Positions 36,750-43,690 of a stretch of 56,384 nucleotides of DNA are shown piece by piece. The notes below the pieces were generated by a model that worked only from the letters and a program-made list of their open reading frames with translations, did no database searches and was not told the DNA's origin. Position numbers and translations under genes: made by a program. Positions within the stretch are counted from its first letter, which is position 1. Every line of letters begins with the position of its first letter. Source of the stretch: an uncultured Dorea sp. (GTDB lineage Bacteria > Bacillota > Clostridia > Lachnospirales > Lachnospiraceae); assembly GCA_947652615.1 (NCBI GenBank), contig CANTDX010000018.1, positions 1 to 56,384 of the forward strand. The letters are read 5' to 3'.

Positions 36750-37441
36750 TGTCCCCCTCCATGAAACCTGTATCCGTCTCCCCAGGCTGTAATGATATAT
36801 TCCGGGTTCCCCGGCTCACGCTCGATCGCCTCCCGGATCTTGCGGATATGTACATTCAGCGTTCCGTCTCCCGTGAACCGGTCCTCCCACACCTTCTCGA
36901 ACAACTCCCTTTTGGAGACAACCCTGTCCGCATTCCGGATCAGATAAGACAATAGCTTATATTCCAGCGCCGTAAGCTTCACAGGCTTCCCGTCCACAGA
37001 CACCTGCTTCGCACACGGGTCCACCGCAAGTCTCCCGTCAGAATATCCGCCGTCGGAATGTCCGCCGCCTGCGCTCTGCCCGTAACGCTTGAGCACGACC
37101 TTCACCTTCGCAAGAAGGACACCGAGCGAATAGGGCTTCTGGATATAATCGTCGCCTCCGATATTCAGCGCAATGATCTTGTCGTCGTCGCTTGTCCGCG
37201 CAGAGAGGAAGAGGATGGGGATCTCGGTCTTCCTGCGAAGCTCCTTACACAATTCAAACCCGCTGCCGTCGCCGAGATTAATGTCGAGCAGCACCAGTTC
37301 CGCCTCGTTCTCATCAAAGAACCTCCGGCACTCCAGAGCACTGTATACGGCGAATGTCTGAACTCCAAACAGGTTAAAATACTCTGCCGTACTGTCGGCA
37401 AGCACTCTCTCATCATCAATGATCAGACATTCGTAATGCAT
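36746..37441 (-). CDS. OmpR-family response regulator (module 2)
   Basis: A 231-residue regulator: receiver domain with D9/D10 pocket, phospho-acceptor D53 (LLDINLGDGSG) and the IQKPY lysine, then a winged-helix domain ending YIITAWGDGYRF. The start at 37441 lies inside the 3' end of the ydjI-like gene, a 19-bp overlap in another frame. That makes cotranscription and translational coupling with the ydjG-ydjH-ydjI-like genes likely, and no separate promoter is seen. It probably activates the repeat-rich promoter at 35434-35489. Confidence 0.93.
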   Translation of the reverse strand: MHYECLIIDDERVLADSTAEYFNLFGVQTFAVYSALECRRFFDENEAELVLLDINLGDGSGFELCKELRRKTEIPILFLSARTSDDDKIIALNIGGDDYIQKPYSLGVLLAKVKVVLKRYGQSAGGGHSDGGYSDGRLAVDPCAKQVSVDGKPVKLTALEYKLLSYLIRNADRVVSKRELFEKVWEDRFTGDGTLNVHIRKIREAIEREPGNPEYIITAWGDGYRFHGGGQ

Positions 37442-38853
37442 ACCACATCTCCGTCGTCAAAGGGATCCCCGCACTCCGGACAGAACTTCGGCGGTTTCGT
37501 TGGATCTTCCGGCTCCCAGCCGCACTTGTCACAGCGATATTGCGGCACCCCCGCAGGCTTTGGCTGCCCGCATTCAAAACAGAACTTCCCCTTATTCACC
37601 GTCCCGCAGTTCGCGCAGGTCCATCCTGCTGCCTGGCTTGGCTTTGGCGCACCGCATTCCACGCAGAATTTGCCCGTATTGCCGTTCGCTCCGCAGGCAC
37701 AATTCCATGACGCCGCTTTGTCTGCCGCCCCATTACCTGTTCCCTGTCCTGCCGGCCCACTGCCTGCCGCCGCGTTTCCGGCTCCCGGATTCGCCATTCC
37801 GCCCGGCATCGCTGCTCCTGCTCCCGCAGCCTGTGCCGTCGTCTGCTGCTGCCCCATGGCATATAGATTCTGCAGGTTCGCTCCGCCTGCCTGCTGTGCC
37901 ATGCCCATCCCCATGAAGCCCGACATCGCTCCGCCCGTATTGCCCGCCGCCATGCGCATGGCATCTGCCTGGGCGCCGGCAATCGTCGCCGCCGCCATAT
38001 TGGGATCCCGCATCACAGCCGACTTCTGGAGCTGCTTGATCATATCCTCGTCTTCCTTCGATGCCGTGACACTGTTGACCCCAAGAGAATAGACCATGAT
38101 CCCCCTAAGCTCCGTCCACTTCTTCGACAAGACCTCATTCAGCGCATCCGACAGCTCTATGGTATGCCCCGGCAGTGCGCTGTAGCGGATACCCATCTCC
38201 GAGATCCTTGCAAATGCCGGCTGCAGCGCCGTCAGAAGCTCCGATTTCAACATAGAATCAATCTGATCCCTGGTATAGACATAACCTACATTGCCGCAGA
38301 CATTGGCATAGAATACCATCGGGTTCACGATCCGGTAAGAATACTCTCCGTTACAGCGGATCGAGATATCCACATCCAGGCCGATATTGCGGTCCACTAC
38401 CCGAAATGGCACCGGATTCGGCGTACCGTATCTGTTCCCAGGAATCTCTTTGATATTCACATAATAGATCCGCTGATCTCTCCCTGCGCCGCCTCCGAAT
38501 TCAAAACGTCGCCATGCTTCCCTGGCGACTCCCTTAAGTCCTTCTACGAAGGAGCCCCCAAACACAGACGGACTGGTCTTGGTATCATAAGTATATGCCC
38601 CCGGCTCCGCACACGCGTCGATCACCTTACCGTCCTCTACAATAATCATACACTGCCCGTTGGCCACGGCAATATGAGAGCCGTCCGTAATCACATTGTC
38701 TTCGCCCTTCCTGTTGGCGGAACGGCCTGACACATGTTTTGCTCCCCTCGCCACTAATACGTCCGCATCCATCGCGTCATAATAAAAATATTCCTTCCAC
38801 TGGTCTGCAAGCGTTCCGCTTGCCGCATTCCATGCTGCTTTGATCAATCCCAT
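37423..38853 (-). CDS. ydjI: SPFH-domain protein with C-terminal zinc ribbons (YdjI-like)
   Basis: A 476-residue protein. Residues ~20-330 form the SPFH/band-7-type core of the family often labelled 'virion core protein', ending in a helical region with ALQPAFARISEMGIRYSALP. A Gly/Ala/Met/Gln-rich linker follows (~315-390), then three zinc ribbons with CxxC pairs (about residues 394-470: CACG/CVEC, CANC/CFEC, CDKC/CPEC). It corresponds to YdjI of Bacillus subtilis, where YdjG, YdjH and YdjI form a sigma-W-controlled membrane complex that recruits PspA. The gene order here is the same. Its 3' end overlaps the next regulator gene. No PspA gene is in the window. Confidence 0.85.
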   Translation of the reverse strand: MGLIKAAWNAASGTLADQWKEYFYYDAMDADVLVARGAKHVSGRSANRKGEDNVITDGSHIAVANGQCMIIVEDGKVIDACAEPGAYTYDTKTSPSVFGGSFVEGLKGVAREAWRRFEFGGGAGRDQRIYYVNIKEIPGNRYGTPNPVPFRVVDRNIGLDVDISIRCNGEYSYRIVNPMVFYANVCGNVGYVYTRDQIDSMLKSELLTALQPAFARISEMGIRYSALPGHTIELSDALNEVLSKKWTELRGIMVYSLGVNSVTASKEDEDMIKQLQKSAVMRDPNMAAATIAGAQADAMRMAAGNTGGAMSGFMGMGMAQQAGGANLQNLYAMGQQQTTAQAAGAGAAMPGGMANPGAGNAAAGSGPAGQGTGNGAADKAASWNCACGANGNTGKFCVECGAPKPSQAAGWTCANCGTVNKGKFCFECGQPKPAGVPQYRCDKCGWEPEDPTKPPKFCPECGDPFDDGDVVCITNV

Positions 38854-38891
38854 AATATCTGTCTCCTTCTTATAGTATTATTGACATTATA

Positions 38892-39755
38892 TTAAAACTT
38901 TCCGCTGGTTCCGGAATGGTCCGAATGCATCCCGCCGCTTCCGCTGCCTGAACTGCTCTCCTTCTGGCGTCTGGTCCTGCTCACCGTATGATATAAGAAC
39001 CGGTCCGTCCGGTTCGACAGCCGAAAACTTCCTTCCCTCATATATTCCAATGCTCCGTCCCTTCTGACACGCGTATTCATACTCTTCTTCCAGGTCAGCA
39101 CAATAATCAGCGAAACCGTAAGCGACAACAGGAAAGATACCCCGATGATGAGCGGAATCCTCCATCCCTCTCCATAATGATGATCCTCTGTATAAGGCTT
39201 CCCTTCCCCGTATGCCGTCAGATAGTCGTCCGCCATAGATACATACCGGGCAAATGCATCGTAGAATTCCCCGTCAGACAGATCATCGAGGATCAATTCT
39301 CCCATCCGTTCTCTTCCATATGTAGTGAATGCTCCCTGGGCTTCTCCAAAACCAACCAGCCCCCAGTCACGCGCCGCCATGCTGATGGCAAGCATCACGC
39401 CGCTGTCGGCACAGTCGGCTCCAAGTCCGTATTCCGTAAATATCTGCCGCTGCCAGTTCTTGATATCCCCTCCGCCAAAATCCGGCGTTGTGACAATGTA
39501 AACCCCCATGCCGTGCACCTCAGACACTCTGGCACACTCCTTCTCAAGCGCATCCTCTTCCTCCGATGACAGAAGACCCGCATCATCCTGCACCCATCCG
39601 GCAAATTCCGGCACTGTTCCTGCCGCAGATACCTCAGCGATACCCGCCATACAGAACATACCGGGGCAAATAACAGAAAAAGCGCCTGAAATAACAAAAA
39701 CAATCATGCATAATAGCCCGGACGCAGCTTTTTTCCGTCTCTGTCTCCCCATCAT
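38892..39755 (-). CDS. ydjH: TPM-domain membrane protein (YdjH-like)
   Basis: A 287-residue protein with an N-terminal signal or anchor (residues ~10-40) and an extracytoplasmic TPM domain (~50-175, WVQDDAGLLSSEEEDALEKE onward). A membrane helix (~200-225) and a short cytoplasmic tail ending in Gly/Ser-rich sequence follow. TPM domains are found in phosphatase-like and photosystem-repair proteins; in B. subtilis YdjH the role is structural within the YdjGHI complex. The start at 39755 has GGGAGGTG 4-5 nt upstream; the frame from 39776 is longer but weaker. It lies 61 bp after the ydjG-like gene and 38 bp before ydjI. Confidence 0.85.
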   Translation of the reverse strand: MMGRQRRKKAASGLLCMIVFVISGAFSVICPGMFCMAGIAEVSAAGTVPEFAGWVQDDAGLLSSEEEDALEKECARVSEVHGMGVYIVTTPDFGGGDIKNWQRQIFTEYGLGADCADSGVMLAISMAARDWGLVGFGEAQGAFTTYGRERMGELILDDLSDGEFYDAFARYVSMADDYLTAYGEGKPYTEDHHYGEGWRIPLIIGVSFLLSLTVSLIIVLTWKKSMNTRVRRDGALEYMREGSFRLSNRTDRFLYHTVSRTRRQKESSSGSGSGGMHSDHSGTSGKF

Positions 39756-39816
39756 AACACACCTCCCGGCACACACACCTCTGAGCGTACATTTCGATCA
39801 TATCCCCAATATTCCA

Positions 39817-40899
39817 TCACAGCACACCCCCAAACAACAAGATTCCAAGAATGGAACATAGCACCGTTCCAAGGAACGTGAATCCGCACAGATATTTCCA
39901 AAAAGCCCCCTGATCCACCGGCAGTTCCCCTACCATCTTCCCTGTCTGCCCGTTGATCGCAAACTGGTACTTCTTATCCCGGTAAACCGTCTCGAACAGC
40001 CACACCGGCAGCAGTGCATACTGGACCTGCCCTCTCTGGGACGCAAGATGCCTCCGCTTCACACTCACGGACTGATAGCCCTGAACCGTGCTTCGAAGCA
40101 CCTGCTCCGCACTGTTATAGAGCCGCTCCTTAGCCCTGACCTCCGCCGTCTTCGCATCCACGTCATATCTGTCCGTCTCATAACCCGCCAGATATTCCGG
40201 ACGGAACTCCGTCAGATCACTGTAGTTGAACGGTTCGATGGACTCCGTCGTGTCATCGTCCATCTCTCTGCTTCCGTCCACCGGCACATGATAGAACTCC
40301 ATCGTTCCCGCCCTCTGTACCAGATAATATGAAGTCTCCACATAGTCATAATCACTGTCGCTCCACGCCCTCACGCGCGTGGCATGAAAGCTCATATCCG
40401 CGCTCGCCTTACAGTCGAACAGCCAGTACGGAACATAACATCCCTTCAGATTCTTCAGATAACTCCTGTCACGGAAATTCTTCGGGAGCAGATGCTTCCC
40501 CTTACAGAACTTCTCTAGCATCTGCCTGGCCTGGTTCCCCTGCACCCGGAACGGGATCATGACATCCGGCTCTAGATCTCCTGCTGCGGAAGCCCCGATC
40601 ACTACCACATTATCACAATACGGACAAACCGTACTTACCGTCTGCTCATCCGCCTCGATCTCGGCTCCGCAGGAAGGGCAGATATACCGTCCGTCCTCCG
40701 TCTTCTTCGCTCCTTCCGTTCCCTGCCGGTACTCCCAGGTCAAATCCTGCTCTCCCTCTGCCTGCTCTTCCCGCTCATACTGCTGTATCGTCTCCAGATC
40801 ATAGTGGTTCCCGCAGCTTCTGCAGGAAAGCTTCTGGGTTTCCGGAGAAAACTGAAGTGCCGCCCCGCAGCAGGGGCACTTATATTGTACAAAATCCAT
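39817..40899 (-). CDS. ydjG: Zinc-ribbon membrane protein (YdjG-like)
   Basis: A 360-residue protein. Two N-terminal zinc ribbons are visible: YKCPCCGAAL...LSCRSCG and YICPSCGAEI...TVCPYCDNVV. A central domain with WLFDCKASADMSF and LLPVWLFETVYRDKKYQFAINGQTGKMVGELPVD is followed by a C-terminal membrane segment. This is the family of B. subtilis YdjG, sometimes mislabelled as a primosomal helicase because of its zinc ribbon. The start at 40899 is fixed by AAAGGAGATTGAG; the 69-nt-longer frame would overlap the WYL gene and swallow its own promoter. It is the first gene of the ydjGHI-like operon, read from the promoter at 40940-40968. Confidence 0.85.
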   Translation of the reverse strand: MDFVQYKCPCCGAALQFSPETQKLSCRSCGNHYDLETIQQYEREEQAEGEQDLTWEYRQGTEGAKKTEDGRYICPSCGAEIEADEQTVSTVCPYCDNVVVIGASAAGDLEPDVMIPFRVQGNQARQMLEKFCKGKHLLPKNFRDRSYLKNLKGCYVPYWLFDCKASADMSFHATRVRAWSDSDYDYVETSYYLVQRAGTMEFYHVPVDGSREMDDDTTESIEPFNYSDLTEFRPEYLAGYETDRYDVDAKTAEVRAKERLYNSAEQVLRSTVQGYQSVSVKRRHLASQRGQVQYALLPVWLFETVYRDKKYQFAINGQTGKMVGELPVDQGAFWKYLCGFTFLGTVLCSILGILLFGGVL

Positions 40900-40939
40900 C
40901 TCAATCTCCTTTACATTTGCTGATATATTTCCTAACAAC

Positions 40940-40968
40940 AGTATAATAGATTTGCAATATCTATTCAA
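40940..40968 (-). promoter_or_regulatory. ydjG operon promoter with a dyad operator in its spacer
   Basis: On the reverse strand TTGAAT (40963-40968), 17 bp, TATACT (40940-40945). The spacer is filled by a perfect 7-bp inverted repeat, AATAGAT-N7-ATCTATT (40945-40965), centred on TTGCAA. The -35 overlaps the stop codon of the WYL gene. The dyad is a likely operator, most simply for the adjacent WYL regulator. Confidence 0.6.
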
Positions 40969-41945
40969 TACTTCTCCAAAATGTCCTTCAGATACTCTCT
41001 ATATTCTCTCCTTACACATTCCGGTGCGACAATACACAACTTACTTCCGATTCCCGTGACCCATCCAAAAAACTGCGGACTGACCGCCGCCAATATGCGC
41101 ACCCGAAATTGCCTGTCTCCTGCGGGAATGATCATCACATCCGTCCCAAATCTATCCAGAATCACCCCTATCATATCCCGATCACATTGCAAGGTGACTT
41201 CCTCGTCGTGCCCGCCGTACATGGAGAACGTCTTTTTAGAGAATTCTACAAGATCAAAATCCTGGAATCTCTCTTTGCCGATACGTTCCTTCCTGGTCAC
41301 ACAAATCTGCTGCATCTTATCCACCCGATAATGCTTGATACAGTCCGCATCCTCATCATATGCGATCAGATAATAATTCGCGTCATCCCAGGTAAGCGCC
41401 CATGGACTGACCGTATAGACGGCCCCCTTCTTCCTTGGTTTTAATTCCTTCTGCATCGTCCATTTTGCATACTGATACTGAATCTGCCTGTTCTCCATGA
41501 TGGCAGTATGTATCTGATCCACATTATAATAGACCGTCTCATTCCCGGTCTTGGGACGGTTATAGATGAAGACATTCCTCTGAAGCTTCCTTGCATCATG
41601 CTCGCCCGCAAGACCCTCCAGCTTCCCGATCAGTTCTTCGGATTTCCTCCGGCTGATGAACTTGGAGGCCTGCACCGCATCTACCAGAAGCTTAAGTTCC
41701 GGCAATTCAAAATTCCTTCTGCCGATATAGTAACCGCTGTTGGTCCCCTTCGCCTGCAGGATATCCATCCCAAATGCCTTCAATGTCTCAACATCATTGT
41801 ACACGGTCTTCCGGTCGATCGACATCCCGTATCTGCGCAGCTCCTTGTCAATGTCTGCCGACGACATGGTATGCCTCTCATCTGTTTTCTCGAGAAGTAT
41901 CTTCATAATATACAATATTCTTAATTTTCCTTGTGAAACTGCCAT
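40965..41945 (-). CDS. WYL-domain transcriptional regulator
   Basis: A 326-residue regulator with an N-terminal winged helix-turn-helix (residues ~6-60, SSADIDKELRRYGMSIDRKTVYNDVETL). A WYL domain follows at ~140-215 (ILYDQ-like YQYAKW...VSPWALTWDDANYYLIAYDE), then a C-terminal WCX extension. WYL proteins sense small ligands, often nucleotides or nucleic acids, and control stress or defence genes. The gene starts after GGAGGAATGTAG and lies directly upstream of the ydjG-like promoter, which contains a dyad operator. This suggests that it controls the membrane-stress operon. The ligand is unknown. Confidence 0.88.
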   Translation of the reverse strand: MAVSQGKLRILYIMKILLEKTDERHTMSSADIDKELRRYGMSIDRKTVYNDVETLKAFGMDILQAKGTNSGYYIGRRNFELPELKLLVDAVQASKFISRRKSEELIGKLEGLAGEHDARKLQRNVFIYNRPKTGNETVYYNVDQIHTAIMENRQIQYQYAKWTMQKELKPRKKGAVYTVSPWALTWDDANYYLIAYDEDADCIKHYRVDKMQQICVTRKERIGKERFQDFDLVEFSKKTFSMYGGHDEEVTLQCDRDMIGVILDRFGTDVMIIPAGDRQFRVRILAAVSPQFFGWVTGIGSKLCIVAPECVRREYREYLKDILEKY

Positions 41946-41987
41946 CTACATTCCTCCGCAATTATAACCTTTCCTATACCCAAAAAA

Positions 41988-42017
41988 ACCTTGAGAGCAA
42001 TACTCTTCTCTCAAGGT
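41988..42017 (-). terminator. Intrinsic terminator after the small-gene pair
   Basis: ACCTTGAGAG (41988-41997) pairs perfectly with CTCTCAAGGT (42008-42017). The reverse strand then reads TTTTTTT (41982-41988). It separates the small genes from the WYL gene. Confidence 0.9.
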
Positions 42018-42036
42018 AGATTATAACATATCAAAT

Positions 42037-42261
42037 CTAAAAATCATACTCATCAGGATTCAATCCCGCCTTCATCATAACCGCCCTCCGTTCCTTCCCT
42101 CCCATCACTTCCAGTTCTTCCGCGATCAAGCCTGACAATTCAAATTCTGTCTTATCTTCTCCGACCGGATCTGCCAGGAACAAGACCTCGGTCACTTTAT
42201 CAAATACCCTCATATCCTCGTCATTATTATAATCGTACATAAATCCTAATATTTCTCTCAT
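42037..42261 (-). CDS. Small acidic protein of unknown function
   Basis: A 74-residue, acidic, mostly helical protein (begins MREILGFMYDYNNDEDMRVF) with no membrane segment and no recognised domain. GGAGGAAGAATA precedes the ATG, and the start codon overlaps the stop of the upstream 35-residue gene (TAATG). A strong terminator follows. The sequence looks like a real, translated gene, but I cannot name a family or function. Confidence 0.7.
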   Translation of the reverse strand: MREILGFMYDYNNDEDMRVFDKVTEVLFLADPVGEDKTEFELSGLIAEELEVMGGKERRAVMMKAGLNPDEYDF

Positions 42262-42368
42262 TATTCTTCCTCCAGAAATTCCCGATAGTCACTCTCGTCT
42301 GCAAACAGAAGATAGCTTCCATTCACATATCCCATATAACCATTATCTACAAAATAGCCTTTCATCAT
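42261..42368 (-). CDS. Conserved-looking 35-residue microprotein
   Basis: A 35-codon frame beginning MMKGYFVDNGYMGYVNG and ending in an acidic tail (EFLEEE). It is preceded by an ideal AGGAGGTGCAG ribosome binding site and coupled by TAATG to the next small gene. The aromatic/glycine-rich pattern resembles short unannotated proteins I associate with Lachnospiraceae genomes; this is recollection, not a search result. Function is unknown. The second ATG, at 42365, is an alternative start. Confidence 0.65.
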   Translation of the reverse strand: MMKGYFVDNGYMGYVNGSYLLFADESDYREFLEEE

Positions 42369-42486
42369 CTGCACCTCCTGTTTTTGCTGGATTTTGTATT
42401 ACTTCCTTTTGTTCTTCCTTAGTTTATCAAACCAGGTGTCCCAAAATCTCCACAGCCACAGGAAATTTCAAAAATAATCAGAAAAA

Positions 42487-42516
42487 AGCCGCAAAGGCTA
42501 TCCTACCTTCACGGCT
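42487..42516 (-). terminator. Intrinsic terminator after the LRR protein gene
   Basis: AGCCGCAAAGG (42487-42497) pairs with CCTTCACGGCT (42506-42516), allowing two G-T pairs, and the reverse strand then reads TTTTTT. A second small dyad (CGCAA/TTGCG, 42519-42534) lies just before it. Confidence 0.7.
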
Positions 42517-42564
42517 CCCGCAACCGGACTTGCGACCAATCCGATTCTCCTCATATTCTACTTT

Positions 42565-43563
42565 TTACTCCCTGGGATATAATCTTCCACTCTCACTGTA
42601 ATAACCAGGATGATCCCCAGCAACCTCTATATATGCCGCGGATGCAAATGCATCAAAAGCGCCCGGTTCGATTTCACGGATATTCGCCGGAATATAGATC
42701 TCCGCCACACACCCTGCAAGCTCTGACAACGCGCCTTCCCGGACTCCGATGCACTCCGTATCCCGGATTAATATCAGGATGCCGTCGGTCAGATCGACAC
42801 GTTCTGTAACTCCTGCGATATATCCCTCCTCATCTACCAGAAAACCGGCGAACTCTCTCAGTCCGTAATCTTCTGCACCTTCCTCTTCACTTCCGTCACT
42901 TTCGTCAACTGCTTTATCATCCTCCGCACCGACAGGCGGAATATCCGTTTCCATGTCTTCCTCAACCAGCGGCGCTTCCTCCTTCACAGATATAGACGGA
43001 ATATCTGTCTTCGTTTCATCCCCTGCGGGAACAGGCGGAACTATAATCGGTACTTCCTTTGCATCCGATGTGATTCCGGCATCCGTCTCTGCTTCAGCAT
43101 TCTCACTCGGATACAGCATTTCCAGTACGTCAAAATCATCACCGATCGGCTTCAACTCTGTGATCACCGGCAGCTCTTCCGCTTCTATCTTAGCAACAAA
43201 CTCTTTATTCTCTGCATTTCTCTCTTCTATGACATCATCTGTATCTGCCGCCCTGTCCGGCAAGATTAATACATTTACCATATCTTCCTTCCAGGTATAC
43301 TCTAAAATTCCAGTCTCATCACCCAGCTTCATAGCCGCTTTTCTGGTATTCTGTTCACACTCTCTTGCCTTCGGACTTAAGATATTCTCTCCTGCCTCAG
43401 GATTCACAATGTATCCCGCCGGCTTCGCCGTACATTCCTTCGCATAACTCCTGCTGCCGACACACAGCAGCCCGATCATCGTCAGCACCACCCCGCTTCT
43501 TACAATACATTCCCAGGGCAAAAATCTCCTTCTTGAAGCCGCCAGTTCCATAACCATTTCCAT
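42565..43563 (-). CDS. Exported protein with BspA-like leucine-rich repeat end
   Basis: A 332-residue protein with a membrane segment or signal at residues ~19-41 and a short Cys-containing region. A long acidic, Pro/Glu/Asp-rich spacer follows (~110-240). The C-terminal domain (~250-330) contains a BspA/LRR_5-type repeat (LSELAGCVAEIYIPANIREIEP and GAFDAFASAAYIEV). Such repeats occur in surface proteins that may bind host or partner proteins. It has its own promoter (43643-43671) and terminator, so it is not part of the flanking modules. The N-terminal charge pattern suggests that it is anchored with its bulk outside the cell. Confidence 0.7.
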   Translation of the reverse strand: MEMVMELAASRRRFLPWECIVRSGVVLTMIGLLCVGSRSYAKECTAKPAGYIVNPEAGENILSPKARECEQNTRKAAMKLGDETGILEYTWKEDMVNVLILPDRAADTDDVIEERNAENKEFVAKIEAEELPVITELKPIGDDFDVLEMLYPSENAEAETDAGITSDAKEVPIIVPPVPAGDETKTDIPSISVKEEAPLVEEDMETDIPPVGAEDDKAVDESDGSEEEGAEDYGLREFAGFLVDEEGYIAGVTERVDLTDGILILIRDTECIGVREGALSELAGCVAEIYIPANIREIEPGAFDAFASAAYIEVAGDHPGYYSESGRLYPRE

Positions 43564-43642
43564 AACTCTTCATACCTCCAACATCTCATAGCTTTCTCTC
43601 TTATCAGCAGTTCCTGCCTCCCAAAAACAACCTTTCGTCTTC

Positions 43643-43671
43643 AATATACACGCAGAGTTATGAAATTTCAA
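43643..43671 (-). promoter_or_regulatory. Predicted promoter of the LRR protein gene
   Basis: On the reverse strand TTGAAA (43666-43671), 17 bp, TATATT (43643-43648), 20 bp after the stop of the module 3 permease. Confidence 0.6.
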
Positions 43672-43690
43672 TATACTTTTTGTTACGGAG

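Noticed and set aside
40899..40968. Apparent 4-bp overlap of the WYL and ydjG-like genes
   Set aside because: The longer ydjG frame would contain its own -10, -35 and operator. The strong AAAGGAGATTGAG site fixes the start at 40899.
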